Shown here piece after piece: positions 51,091 through 60,561 of a DNA stretch of 64,000 nt (positions are counted from its first letter, which is position 1; every line of letters starts with the position of its first letter). This DNA comes from Solitalea lacus (GTDB taxonomy: Bacteria > Bacteroidota > Bacteroidia > Sphingobacteriales > Sphingobacteriaceae). The stretch covers positions 620,001 to 684,000 of the forward strand of contig NZ_CP091740.1 of the NCBI RefSeq assembly GCF_022014595.1, read 5' to 3'. A program made the translations under genes and the position numbers. A model generated the notes under the pieces. That model was not told the DNA's origin, searched no databases, and worked only from the letters and a program-made list of their open reading frames with translations.

Positions 51091-52830
51091 TTATTTTTGC
51101 ACTGTTTCAATTGTTTTACGTAAAGTTTGACTGTTTTTGCCAATAGTTTTATAATCTCCTACTCCTTTGATGACATTATAGTAATTAGTTCTTAGAGCAG
51201 CAATTTTCAAGGCTTCTTTTAGTTCTACATCATATTTAAATGAAGCTTCAATTCTTCCGTGTTGGAAATAATACCGAGAAATAATTTCATTTTCCAGTAC
51301 TTGGGTAATTTCTGATTTATACTCAACCAAGTCGTCTTTACGATTTTTTATGGCCTTGTTTTTTAATGAGGTGTATTGCTGTTCAATTTGATCAAAGTAT
51401 TTCTCTTGTTTGGTTATTTTTTCCAAATCATCTAGCAGTTTATCACTTGTTGTCGTATATTCAAAATTGTTTTTATTGGCAAAACTTATAAAGTTTTCAT
51501 ATTCACTGTCCTTTAATTGAAACTCTCTCGGTTGTTTTATGCTATTGTTTTTTTGACGGTACAGAGTTCCATAGTCGAAAATCAAGTTATTTTCAATTAG
51601 AGCAGTAACCACAGAGCTGAAATAATAAGGCTTTACGAAAATATCAGGAGTGATGCCTCTACCGTCAGAAACCGTTCTTCCATTTTTTGTCCTGAATTCA
51701 GCAATTAAAGAATCAGCAACATTAGATGCCTGTCCGTTTTTATTTTTATGTTGATAGTCTATTTTCTGGATACAACGACCACTCGGAGTATAATACTTGG
51801 CAATAGTTACTTTCAAAAGACTGTTATAAGGTAACTTTAATGTCTGTTGCACTAGCCCTTTGCCATAGCTTTGTTGGCCAACAATAACTCCTCTGTCCAA
51901 ATCCTGAACTGCGCCTGCTACAATTTCTGAAGCGGATGCTGTGCCGCTATCAATCAGAATTATTAATGGAATAGTTGTATCCAGAGGAATTGCACCAGCA
52001 TGGTAAACATAATTATTTTGAGGAAGTCTTCCTTTTTGGGAAACTACAGTTTCTCCTTTTGCTATAAAATAGTTAACAATTTTTACTGCTTCTTGAAGGA
52101 TACCCCCTCCGTTTCCTCTCAAATCAATGATTAGTGAAGAAATTTTGTCTTTCTTTTTCAGTGCAAGGAAGGCATTTTTTACTTCCAGAGCCGATCCCTC
52201 CAAAAACCTTTCAAGTTTTATATATCCGGTATGTTGGGGTAGAATTCCAGAATAAGTAACATTAGGAAATTTTATCTCTTCCCTTTGAAGCTTCTTTTCA
52301 ATGGGTTTTAAATCTCCGGGACGGACGATTTTAATTGTAATTGTTGAGTTCTTATTGCCTTTAAGCAAGTCACTAACTTCATCATTGGTTTTTCCTTCCA
52401 GAAAGACACCATTAATGGAAACGAGTTGATCACCTGCACGGATATCAGCTTTTTGGGCTGGGAACCCTTCGTAGGATTCAGAAATAAAAGTCTTGTTATC
52501 TTTTTGCAGAATCAGGGCTCCAATTCCACCGTATTCATTTGAAACATAGTTCATCTTGAAGTCTTCGATATCCGTTTCAGGAACATATTCTGTATACGGA
52601 TCTAGAGAACCAGTTATGGCGCTAGCAGCTTTGTTTATTAATTGAGCAGGCTCAACCTGATCAACATAATTCAAGTTGACTTCTCGATAGATGCCTGCAA
52701 ATATATCGAGGTTTTTAGTAATATCGAAGCGCTCATCAATCGCTTTAAAAGAGAATAATGTAGCAGCAACTATGCCGGCAGCAATAGCTGATTTTTTAGG
52801 CGATTTGAAAAATGCACTTACCTTATTCAT
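51091..52830 (-). CDS. S41 carboxy-terminal processing protease
   Basis: 579 residues with an N-terminal membrane/signal segment (about 15-32, AIAAGIVAATLFSFKAI). A PDZ domain lies at ~95-180 (GGIGALILQKDNKTFISESYEGFPAQKADIRAGDQLVSING). The S41 core follows: SLIIDLRGNGGGILQEAVKI, the catalytic Ser in DSGTASASEIVAGAVQD and the Lys in QQSYGKGLVQQ. A C-terminal helical extension (~420-579) is usual for this Bacteroidetes group. Ctp-type proteases trim or degrade periplasmic proteins. It is a single gene. Confidence 0.93.
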   Translation of the reverse strand: MNKVSAFFKSPKKSAIAAGIVAATLFSFKAIDERFDITKNLDIFAGIYREVNLNYVDQVEPAQLINKAASAITGSLDPYTEYVPETDIEDFKMNYVSNEYGGIGALILQKDNKTFISESYEGFPAQKADIRAGDQLVSINGVFLEGKTNDEVSDLLKGNKNSTITIKIVRPGDLKPIEKKLQREEIKFPNVTYSGILPQHTGYIKLERFLEGSALEVKNAFLALKKKDKISSLIIDLRGNGGGILQEAVKIVNYFIAKGETVVSQKGRLPQNNYVYHAGAIPLDTTIPLIILIDSGTASASEIVAGAVQDLDRGVIVGQQSYGKGLVQQTLKLPYNSLLKVTIAKYYTPSGRCIQKIDYQHKNKNGQASNVADSLIAEFRTKNGRTVSDGRGITPDIFVKPYYFSSVVTALIENNLIFDYGTLYRQKNNSIKQPREFQLKDSEYENFISFANKNNFEYTTTSDKLLDDLEKITKQEKYFDQIEQQYTSLKNKAIKNRKDDLVEYKSEITQVLENEIISRYYFQHGRIEASFKYDVELKEALKIAALRTNYYNVIKGVGDYKTIGKNSQTLRKTIETVQK

Positions 52831-52897
52831 GAAATTTATTCACCTAAAGCTAATTAAATACAAAGTAAAAACGGAATTTTTACCGCGGTATTATTGC

Positions 52898-53182
52898 TTA
52901 GTCAAGACTTACTGTCAGTCCCTTAAATTTAAGGATATTATAATATTCAACCAGGTTTCGGCGGGCGCCTTCTAGTAAAATAAATTTACCTTTGGTGTGA
53001 ACAATCCAAGCAATTGCTTCAGCTTCGTCATATGTTTTCTTGATATACTTTACAAGACAAGCAATAACGTGCTCAAACGTATTGAAGTCATCATTCCATA
53101 AAACAAGCTTTAAAGGTAGCCCAACTTCTGTGGAAACTTCAACTTCCTCAATTACTTCGGTTTCAATAATCGTACTCATCAC
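52898..53182 (-). CDS. clpS: ClpS adaptor for the Clp protease
   Basis: 94 residues. It has an acidic flexible N-terminus (MMSTIIETEVIEEVEVSTE) followed by the ClpS fold: LKLVLWNDDFNTFEHVIACLVKYI, ...YDEAEAIAWIVHTKGKFIL. The LWNDDFNTFEHVI segment forms the N-degron pocket. It delivers N-end-rule substrates to ClpAP-type proteases. It overlaps by 4 bp (ATGA) with the CsbD-like gene upstream, so the two are translationally coupled. No clpA is visible in this window. Confidence 0.94.
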   Translation of the reverse strand: MMSTIIETEVIEEVEVSTEVGLPLKLVLWNDDFNTFEHVIACLVKYIKKTYDEAEAIAWIVHTKGKFILLEGARRNLVEYYNILKFKGLTVSLD

Positions 53183-53391
53183 AAACGATTATTAGCTTCA
53201 TTCGACTGCATCTTGCTAAGCATAAACTCAACATAGTTACGGTCTTTATTAATTAATTTCATCAACCTGTTAATTAAATCTTCTTCCTGTCCGGGAACAA
53301 AAACTAATTCTTCATCGGTTAATCGGTTGTATTTACGTTTTATCTTCGTTTTAATTTTGTCCCAGTTGGCAGTACTTACTACGTTGCTCAT
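53179..53391 (-). CDS. CsbD-like stress protein
   Basis: 70 residues from the ATG at 53391 (MSNVVSTANWDKIKTKIKRKY). An upstream in-frame ATG at 53472 would add 27 residues with no family match, starting inside a terminator hairpin. NWDKIKTKIKRKYNRLTDEELVFVPGQEEDLINRLMKLINKDRNYVEFML follows the pattern of small CsbD-type helical proteins induced under stress. It overlaps the clpS start by 4 bp, an uncommon pairing that may link stress response to protein turnover. Confidence 0.82.
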   Translation of the reverse strand: MSNVVSTANWDKIKTKIKRKYNRLTDEELVFVPGQEEDLINRLMKLINKDRNYVEFMLSKMQSNEANNRL

Positions 53392-53471
53392 TTTGTTGTG
53401 AAATTTATGCAAATTTAAAAGTTTACGTGGTTTATGACAAATTGAGTATTTAATAGCTTGGGGTGGAAGCA

Positions 53472-53505
53472 AAAAACGGCAGCCGAATTTCGGCTACCGT
53501 TTTTC
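53472..53505. terminator. Intrinsic terminator after the OmpA gene
   Basis: AAAAACGG-AGCCGAA / TTCGGCT-CCGTTTTT stem with single unpaired bases, about 35 bp past the ompA-like stop on the minus strand. Confidence 0.85.
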
Positions 53506-53538
53506 ATTACTATTATCTAATCTGACTATATATTCTAA

Positions 53539-54792
53539 TTATTGAACTTTGAATTCAACACGACGGTTTTTCTGGCGACCTTCTTCAGTGTCGTTCGATG
53601 CTACTGGACGAGTTTCGCCGTAACCTTTAGTAGTGATGTTACCTGATTTTACTCCGGCTTTCACTAAAGCTTTTTTCACTGAACTTGCGCGACGTTTTGA
53701 TAAGTCCACGTTGTAAGCTTCGGTACCTTCTGCTGAAGCGTGACCTTCTAACAACATTTTACCGCCTGAAGCTTTCAATTCGTTCGCCATGTTTTCAATC
53801 GCACCCATTGACTCTGGACGTAATTTGTCTGAGTTAAAGTCGAATTGAATGGTGTTGCTTTGCTCAGCTACTGCGGCTGTAGGCTCTGGTTTAGGGAACA
53901 CGATGGTACGACCTGCACCGTCAACTACGTTGCCTGCTGGAGTATTTGGTTCTTTGTCAAACACATCCGATACGCCGTCTCCGTCAGAATCTTTCTTCAT
54001 GTTCGATACATCACCTTCTGTAGCGGCTACACGTGATTTCAATGCTTCAACTTCCTGACGTAATTGATCATCTTTCAACTCATCATACATCAAGGCATAA
54101 GGGTTTGCCCAATCTAGGTTTTTCTTCGATTTGTTACCCAAGCTGAAGTTCAAACCTGCATAACCGTACGACCATTTGTCGTTAGCTGAACCATACCAGG
54201 TTCTGTCCAAGTTATCCGCATCCAGGAAGTTCATGGTGTAACCTAAGTCCAAACCAATGCGCTCTGATAATTTGAATTTCAAACCACCACCTACTGGGAA
54301 GAACTGCTCAGTACGGGTTTCGCTATCTGGCTTGTAACCGGTTAAACCGTAACCACCTTGCACGTATAACGCCACTTTGCTGTCGCGTTTCCACAACAAG
54401 CTGGTCAAGTCGATTTGTGCTTGTAAGGAAGCTGCATAGTTAATGGTTGTTTCAAACGAAGAGAAACCAGGGTTGCCCTGTCCGTTTTCATTTGGGTTGT
54501 AGGAACCTGATACTTTACCTCCTTGGTAGTCCAATTTCAAGGCAAATGCATGGGTGATTTGCTTTTGAATGTACGCTCCGTAACCAAAGTTTGCATCCCA
54601 TTCATTGTAATCGTTATGGCCACCTAAGAAGATAACAGGAGCGGTAACACCGCCGTTAACCCCAATTGACCATGTGTTGAATTGTTTGGCCCCGCCAAAC
54701 ACTTTTGCACCTCCATCCTGCGCAAATGCCGGTACGGCAAAAGCTGCCGCTAATACAAGTGCAAAAAAATTAGACTTTTTCATATGCTTCAT
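53539..54792 (-). CDS. OmpA-family outer-membrane protein
   Basis: 417 residues with a signal peptide (MKKSNFFALVLAAAFAVPAFA before QD; a second ATG is 9 bp upstream). Residues ~25-215 form a beta-barrel with alternating aromatic strands. Then comes a short coiled coil (DDQLRQEVEALKSRVAATE), a calcium-binding DSDGDGVSDVFDKEP linker and the OmpA domain (~305-417: FDFNSDKLRPESMGAIENMANEL, LLEGHASAEGTEAYN and NRRVEF). It ties the outer membrane to peptidoglycan. Codon use is more G+C-rich and regular than in neighbours, consistent with high expression. It has a good -7 box. Confidence 0.95.
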   Translation of the reverse strand: MKHMKKSNFFALVLAAAFAVPAFAQDGGAKVFGGAKQFNTWSIGVNGGVTAPVIFLGGHNDYNEWDANFGYGAYIQKQITHAFALKLDYQGGKVSGSYNPNENGQGNPGFSSFETTINYAASLQAQIDLTSLLWKRDSKVALYVQGGYGLTGYKPDSETRTEQFFPVGGGLKFKLSERIGLDLGYTMNFLDADNLDRTWYGSANDKWSYGYAGLNFSLGNKSKKNLDWANPYALMYDELKDDQLRQEVEALKSRVAATEGDVSNMKKDSDGDGVSDVFDKEPNTPAGNVVDGAGRTIVFPKPEPTAAVAEQSNTIQFDFNSDKLRPESMGAIENMANELKASGGKMLLEGHASAEGTEAYNVDLSKRRASSVKKALVKAGVKSGNITTKGYGETRPVASNDTEEGRQKNRRVEFKVQ

Positions 54793-54805
54793 TTTTATTG
54801 CTGGG

Positions 54806-54813
54806 CAAATTTA
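54806..54813 (-). promoter_or_regulatory. -7 box for the OmpA gene
   Basis: TAAATTTG on the minus strand, 13 nt before the start at 54792. A TTTTG (54837-54841) about 23 bp upstream could be the -33 element. Confidence 0.55.
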
Positions 54814-54926
54814 CGGCAAATAAATTGCCATTATTTCAAAATTGACGGTTCGTTCATTTTTGAAATTTCAAGAATTTCTATAATACAACTGAATAGTAGC
54901 TTGTTAGATGGTTTGCAATTTTTTGG

Positions 54927-57710
54927 TTACACATGGTTGAACTTAAGGATAAAACGAGTTCCTATTCCCAAGTGGCTCTCTACATCAATGGTTCCCTCAT
55001 GAGTAAGGACAATGTTCTGAGTACTGGTGAGTCCCAATCCACTACCGTTTTGTTTTTCTGTGTAAAAAGGCTCAAAAAGTTTAGAGATGTTTTCTGGCTT
55101 AATGCCCGATCCATTATCGGCTATTTCTATAATGGCTTTGCCATTGTGGCAATAAGTTTTAAGCGTTAACAACCCTTTTTGGGGAGTCATTGCCTCAATT
55201 GCATTAATAATGATGTTTAATAAGGCAATCTTCATTTTGTCCTCATCAATCGAAATTTCGCAATCGGCTTGCATAAAATCTTTTTCAACTTTAATTTCGT
55301 TAAGCTTGATTCGATCAATGGCTAATTCCAACGTTTCGTCAATAAGTTCGTTTACTGATTTGTTTTTAAGTTCGAGGTATTCTGCACGTGTACTGTTAAG
55401 AAGTTGTGTTATCAGTACATTAATTCGCTTGCAGTTACGCTGGATTATATCAAAATAGAAATCATAAGAGTCATTTTTGTCGTTTATTTCAAGCTTTAGT
55501 TGTTCAAGAGCAAGATTTACATTGGTCAATGGGTTTCTTACCTCATGGGCAATGGTTCTGGCTACCCGTTCGGTTGCATCGAGCTTTTGAGAAACTAAAC
55601 GCTCGTGTTCGGAGCGCTTTAGAGCAGTAATATCATGAATAATTCCCTGGAAGAAAATAGAACGTCCTTCGTTATCGTATTGCGCGGCAGCGGTAATTAA
55701 CGCATAAATGCGTTGTCCTTTACTGCTAACCAAGGTAATTTCCATATCTATAACGTTGCCGCGTTGAATAATCTGATGAAGGAAGTTCTTCCAATCGCTT
55801 TTGGTAAAGAAAAATGAACGCAGGTTGGAAGACTTTAACTTGTCGAGTTCTGTTTCCAAAAGATTTACGGCAGACTGATTGATATCAATGATATTACCCT
55901 CTCGGTTAATGATAAAAATCATGTCTTTCGATTGTTCAAAGAGGTTACGATATTTCTCCTCGCTTTTTAGAATCTTGGCCTGACTTATTTTTCGCTCTGT
56001 AATATCCTGTATAACGCAAAGGGCCTGCGTTGTTTTTCCTTGTAAATTAGTTTTGAAGGGCACTTGTTTAGAATATAACCATTTCCATTCGCCACTTTCT
56101 GTTTTATATTTATGTTCATTTTCAATTATTTGCCCTTTTGCAATAACGTTTAATTTACTCAAATAATCTTCGGTTAAATTCTGCGGCTCTCCATTCAGGA
56201 TTGCATTTATTATTAATTCATCAGCGGCAAATAGCTCCTCTTCATTAATTTCGATTATTTGTAATAGCTCCTTATTGCTATAAATAGGTTTTAAATTTTC
56301 AATATCAACCACCAGAATTCCTGTAGGAGTATTATCTGCAATCTTCTCCACAAAGTTCTTGCTTTCTTTCAGCTCAATTTCATTACGTTTAATTTCAGTG
56401 ATATCGTCAAAAACAACCACACAGCCGTCACGATATTTGACCGCGTTGATGTAAAACCATCGTTGCAAGTTCGTTGAATAATGCTGAGATTCGAATAAGG
56501 TATCAAATTCTACAACTTTAATAAATTCATTAACCAAACCTGATTCTTTTACTGAGTAGAAAATTTCACTTAGCGATCGGTTTATTATAGCTCCATGATA
56601 TGGAAGTTTGTAAAATCCCCGAAGCATATTTTCTGCCACAGGATTGGTCAGAATGGCTTTGAAATCAACAATCTGTCCGTTATTATTTCTTATTGACTCA
56701 AAAGTAATAATTGCATAAGTTGAGCTGTTTAAAACACCGCTTACCAGTTCTTCTGCTTTCTTTCGCTCATCAATTACCTGATGAAGGTTGGCAACCATTA
56801 GTTTTTCATTACGTAGCGTTTCCAAATAATTCAATCCCAACCCGCAGAATGGCATTATATAAGTTATCATTTTCATGAAATGAGCTATCATGAAATGATT
56901 GTCAAAGATTTGAGAGCTGAACGCCATGTGTAATTGCGTAAATATGGCAGGAATTACACTTAGAACCAGTGTTAATGAAAACTTCGAAGGATACCGTTGA
57001 TAAAACTTTGGAAAAACAAATACGAGTGCAATGAAGTATAATAATAGGGGAACTCCGTCTATTGGGTGGGTATAAAACTTGCCTGTAAGAGCAGAAGTTG
57101 GGATGCGTTTTAAGTTTAGTAATATGTTGATTGTTAAAAATGTGAGCAAAACAAAGATGATGCTAATGTAAGTTACGAACCGATCATTAGAGTCATTATT
57201 TATGGTTTTGCCAACAGGACGCATTATTAAAAACATGCCTGTTCCGATAATAAGGATAAAGGCATGGTAACCACTACTCAAGAGCCATGTGAATGACGAA
57301 ATATCGACCAGCTCTGTTGTAATAGAAAGCAGCTGTGTTGAAGAAAGGATATGAAAAACATCAAATAAACCAGCACAAAGCAAAGCTACCCCTACAATTG
57401 GGGTAGTTATGTCGCGTTTTATGCTATAATCAACAAAAGCTAATATTACAGTTAAAAAAGCAATGGCAATAGCCATGCTTACTAAAATTATATGAATAAA
57501 CCGACCTTCCAACCATTGATAAATCAGATTAAGTTGACTTTCATAATTGAGTGTATTTAATCGGGCAGTATCGAAGGTTTGATAATTAACACCAAAGTTA
57601 ATCCCTACTAGGTTTAATATGCTGGGTAAAACACATACGAAGAGTGTTATCCATATAAACTGTTCAGGGCGATCAAGATTACTCCAAATGCTTTTTAATT
57701 TATTCTTCAC
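54927..57710 (-). CDS. Membrane PAS sensor histidine kinase (MASE3-like N-terminus)
   Basis: 927 residues. The N-terminal ~300 carry about 8-9 hydrophobic helices, with LLCAGLFDVFHILSSTQ and GYHAFILIIGTGMFL resembling a MASE3-type membrane sensor. Three PAS domains follow (~320-440, ~455-575, ~580-695), two with clear DITERKI/DITALKR ends. HisKA shows VARTIAHEVRNPLTNVNLALEQL (phospho-His), and the HATPase has NIIINAIEAM, DNGSGIKPENISKLFEPF and GSGLGL. It signals to the NtrC-type regulator encoded 6 bp upstream on the transcript. The stimulus is unknown. Confidence 0.9.
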   Translation of the reverse strand: MKNKLKSIWSNLDRPEQFIWITLFVCVLPSILNLVGINFGVNYQTFDTARLNTLNYESQLNLIYQWLEGRFIHIILVSMAIAIAFLTVILAFVDYSIKRDITTPIVGVALLCAGLFDVFHILSSTQLLSITTELVDISSFTWLLSSGYHAFILIIGTGMFLIMRPVGKTINNDSNDRFVTYISIIFVLLTFLTINILLNLKRIPTSALTGKFYTHPIDGVPLLLYFIALVFVFPKFYQRYPSKFSLTLVLSVIPAIFTQLHMAFSSQIFDNHFMIAHFMKMITYIMPFCGLGLNYLETLRNEKLMVANLHQVIDERKKAEELVSGVLNSSTYAIITFESIRNNNGQIVDFKAILTNPVAENMLRGFYKLPYHGAIINRSLSEIFYSVKESGLVNEFIKVVEFDTLFESQHYSTNLQRWFYINAVKYRDGCVVVFDDITEIKRNEIELKESKNFVEKIADNTPTGILVVDIENLKPIYSNKELLQIIEINEEELFAADELIINAILNGEPQNLTEDYLSKLNVIAKGQIIENEHKYKTESGEWKWLYSKQVPFKTNLQGKTTQALCVIQDITERKISQAKILKSEEKYRNLFEQSKDMIFIINREGNIIDINQSAVNLLETELDKLKSSNLRSFFFTKSDWKNFLHQIIQRGNVIDMEITLVSSKGQRIYALITAAAQYDNEGRSIFFQGIIHDITALKRSEHERLVSQKLDATERVARTIAHEVRNPLTNVNLALEQLKLEINDKNDSYDFYFDIIQRNCKRINVLITQLLNSTRAEYLELKNKSVNELIDETLELAIDRIKLNEIKVEKDFMQADCEISIDEDKMKIALLNIIINAIEAMTPQKGLLTLKTYCHNGKAIIEIADNGSGIKPENISKLFEPFYTEKQNGSGLGLTSTQNIVLTHEGTIDVESHLGIGTRFILKFNHV

Positions 57711-57716
57711 TCTAGA

Positions 57717-59177
57717 CTAGTTTAACTTCATTGCTTTCATTTTGTTGTAAAGCGTTTTTCTGTCTATATTTAAAATTGCTGCGGCCTTTGTTTTATTAAA
57801 GTTTACTTCCTTCAGCACTTTCATAATGGTATCTAATTCGGCCTCTTGCGCAGCTGATTTTAAATCATTACGGGCGTAGGATATGGCTTTAACTGATTCA
57901 ACTATTATTGGTTCGGTTTCTTGGGTATTAATTGGAGTTGCATTAAGTTCAAGCAATTCAAGAGGTAAAGAGCGGGTTTCAATTTCTTTTCCATCTTCTG
58001 TTAATAAAGCGGCTCGTCTAACCACATTTTTTAACTCTCTAATGTTACCAGGCCAACTATAACGGGTGAAGTAACGTATTACCTCTGTTGAAAATCCCTT
58101 GATGTGTTTATTAAGTTCATTACTGGTTTGTTTCAGAAAGTATTCGGCAAATACTAATAAGTCACCGCTTCGGTTTCTTAACGGAGGAATGTGAATACTG
58201 AATTCATTAAAACGGTGATACAAATCTTCTCTAAAACGACCTTTCTGTACCGCTTCCCATAAGTTTTCATTAGATGCTACAAGAATGCGCACATCTAAAT
58301 CAATTTCTTTGTTACCACCTATTCGTTTTACTTTGCGCTCTTGTATTACCCTTAGTAATGAAACCTGAATGTCATAAGATAAATTGGCTACTTCATCAAG
58401 GAAAAGTGTACCCCCGTTGGCCATTTCAAAATGACCTATTTTTTGACCAAACGCTCCTGTAAATGAACCTTTTTCGTGTCCAAATAATTCACTTCCGGCA
58501 AGCTCTTTGGATAGCGATCCGCAGTCGAGAGGTACAAACGGCTGATCTTTACGTGGGCTATTTTGGTGGATCATATTGGCAACAGATTCTTTACCTGTAC
58601 CACTTTCTCCAAATAAAATGACACTGTAGTTGGTTGGGGCTACTAAACTAATTTGACGGTAAAGTTCTTTCGCCGCATCACAGTCACCTAAGACATAATT
58701 ATTTGTAACCAAAACACCGCCTGATTGATTTTTACTGCTTTTTTCAGTTTTACTGCCATTAGCCGCAGGCGCTGAAGTCTTAGGTTCAGGAGTTACTCTT
58801 AAATCAGCAGTGTCCAGGGCTTTATTGATGGTATTCAGAATCTCATCAGGATACAATGGTTTTGAAATATAATCGTAAGCCCCATTTTTAACCATTTCTA
58901 CCGCAATTTTTACATCAGAATAGCCCGTAATGATAATAACAATTGTTTGGGGATGAATTCCTAATATCCTATCCAGCATTTCCCGGCCATCAGTGTCTTC
59001 CAGCCTATAGTCGCACAATACTAAATCATAGCGATTAGCATTGAGTAACTCCATTGCTTTGGCACCACTGGTAGCGGTTTCAACATGAAAGCCATGTTTA
59101 GTTAAGAAACGGGTTAGTAATAATCCAATGTTTACTTCATCATCAATAATCAGAATATTTTTCATGCCTTCTATCAT
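57717..59177 (-). CDS. NtrC-family sigma-54-dependent response regulator
   Basis: 486 residues (an internal start MKNILIIDDEVNIG at 59165 is equally good). The receiver domain has the phosphorylated Asp in VLCDYRLEDTDG. The AAA+ domain (~165-395) has Walker A GESGTGKES, the sigma-54-contacting GSFTGA loop and DLYHRFNEFSIHIPPLRNR. A Fis-type helix-turn-helix ends the protein (AAILNIDRKTLYNKMKAM). It activates sigma-54 promoters after phosphorylation by the adjacent kinase. GSFTGA is a common variant of GAFTGA. It is the first gene of the pair. Confidence 0.93.
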   Translation of the reverse strand: MIEGMKNILIIDDEVNIGLLLTRFLTKHGFHVETATSGAKAMELLNANRYDLVLCDYRLEDTDGREMLDRILGIHPQTIVIIITGYSDVKIAVEMVKNGAYDYISKPLYPDEILNTINKALDTADLRVTPEPKTSAPAANGSKTEKSSKNQSGGVLVTNNYVLGDCDAAKELYRQISLVAPTNYSVILFGESGTGKESVANMIHQNSPRKDQPFVPLDCGSLSKELAGSELFGHEKGSFTGAFGQKIGHFEMANGGTLFLDEVANLSYDIQVSLLRVIQERKVKRIGGNKEIDLDVRILVASNENLWEAVQKGRFREDLYHRFNEFSIHIPPLRNRSGDLLVFAEYFLKQTSNELNKHIKGFSTEVIRYFTRYSWPGNIRELKNVVRRAALLTEDGKEIETRSLPLELLELNATPINTQETEPIIVESVKAISYARNDLKSAAQEAELDTIMKVLKEVNFNKTKAAAILNIDRKTLYNKMKAMKLN

Positions 59178-59600
59178 AAATTAAACCCTTCTAACATCTT
59201 CATTAACAATACAAAAGATATGAATGCACAAAGTTGGGTATTTTTTTCCACACTTCAAGCGCTTTCGTAACTTTATGTTCTCAATTAATAATCATTAGTC
59301 AGATTCGGTACTTAGTTTTTTATTGTATTTTCAAATTAATGGAGCGTTCTTATTCCTTCTAAATTATTATAACCCCTGCATGTTTAAATACTGATTTAAG
59401 TGTTAAATGGACGGTAGATTTGGAAAGACTTATCTCCTACACGTTTCACTTTTTTAGTTAAATAAACGTTGGTTTTGGACGTATTAATGCAAAGGCTGCA
59501 CCAAACAGAATAAAAAGCTAATCATCATTCGATGTTTAATCTTTGTTAAATAGCAAAATCGGCTAGGAAGTTGACACTAGAGTTGTGGTAGACTTGGGTA
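59178..59600. other. Intergenic region, 423 bp
   Basis: A+T-rich and without an ORF of note on either strand. It contains the promoter region of the NtrC-type regulator gene and the 3' side of the AMP nucleosidase gene. I saw no tRNA-like fold, no repeat and no strong terminator. Confidence 0.4.
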
Positions 59601-60380
59601 TTAAATATCTTCAAAACGAAGATGTTTAATGGTATTCCCCTTATTAATGAGCTGGTATAATGAGTCGATACCAATACGTAAATGTTGCTCAACAAATTTT
59701 TCCGTTACTTTTATATCGCTTTCGGCGGTTTTTACGCCTGAGGCAATCATAGGCTGATCAGAAACAAGTAACAGGGCTCCCGCAGGAATTTTATTATAAA
59801 AGCCGGCACTGAACAGGGTGGCTGTTTCCATATCAATTGCCATGCATCTTATTTTCCTTAGGTAATCTTTAAATTCTTCATCGTGTTCCCAAACTCTTCG
59901 GTTTGTAGTATAAACGGTTCCGGTCCAGTAATCACGATTATGCTCTCGTATAGTTGTTGAGACAGCTTTTTGTAAGGCAAATGCTGGCAGAGCTGGAATC
60001 TCTTGTGGAAAGTAATCGTTTGAAGTTCCTTCTCCTCGAATAGCAGCAATAGGAAGAATTAAATCGCCAAGTTCACTTTTGCGCTTTAAGCCACCACACT
60101 TGCCCAGAAACAAAGCGGCTTTAGGTTGTATTGCTGAGAGTAAGTCCATAATTATAGCTGCATTAGGACTTCCCATCCCAAAATTGATAATGGTAATGTC
60201 TCTGGAGGTAGCGTTAAGCATTGGTTTATCTTGTCCACGAAGTTCAACGCCTTCCCATTCGGCAAATAAACGTACGTAGTTGTTAAAGTTGGTTAATAAA
60301 ATATATTCTCCAAATTCTTTAAGTTCAGTACCTGTATACCGTGGTAGCCAGTTTGATACGATTTCTTCTTTACTTTTCAT
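59601..60380 (-). CDS. amn: AMP nucleosidase (short form)
   Basis: 259 residues. It hydrolyses AMP to adenine and ribose 5-phosphate. Phosphorylase-type core: ITIINFGMGSPNAAIIMDLLSAIQPKAALFLGKCGG, GEGTSNDYFPQEIPALPAFAL, and CMAIDMETATLFSAGF with the active-site ME, then LLLVSDQPM. It lacks the N-terminal domain of the E. coli enzyme (~480 residues), as usual in Bacteroidetes. A Shine-Dalgarno-like AAGGAG lies 5 nt before the start. It is a single gene. The identification is good, but close nucleoside phosphorylases cannot be excluded. Confidence 0.9.
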   Translation of the reverse strand: MKSKEEIVSNWLPRYTGTELKEFGEYILLTNFNNYVRLFAEWEGVELRGQDKPMLNATSRDITIINFGMGSPNAAIIMDLLSAIQPKAALFLGKCGGLKRKSELGDLILPIAAIRGEGTSNDYFPQEIPALPAFALQKAVSTTIREHNRDYWTGTVYTTNRRVWEHDEEFKDYLRKIRCMAIDMETATLFSAGFYNKIPAGALLLVSDQPMIASGVKTAESDIKVTEKFVEQHLRIGIDSLYQLINKGNTIKHLRFEDI

Positions 60381-60511
60381 AAATTCTCCTTGATTGATTT
60401 CCTCTTATCCGCAAAACAACCATTGTTTGCCAGTCAATCTAGTTACAGACTATTAAAGTTACAATGTACAAAAAACCAGTAGGAGTAAAAATCTTTGCAC
60501 ATATTAGTCAT

Positions 60512-60545
60512 AAAAAAAGCCCGTCGGGATTACGACGGGCTTTTA
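60512..60545 (-). terminator. Intrinsic terminator after the beta-barrel gene
   Basis: AAAAGCCCGTCG/CGACGGGCTTTT perfect 12-bp stem (60515-60526 with 60533-60544) and T-rich flank, just past the stop at 60562 on the minus strand. Confidence 0.88.
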
Positions 60546-60561
60546 TCATTATCAATTTGAA

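Noticed and set aside
53392-53472. N-terminal extension of the CsbD-like protein
   Set aside because: It starts inside a terminator hairpin and has no family match; the ATG at 53391 precedes the conserved NWDKIK.
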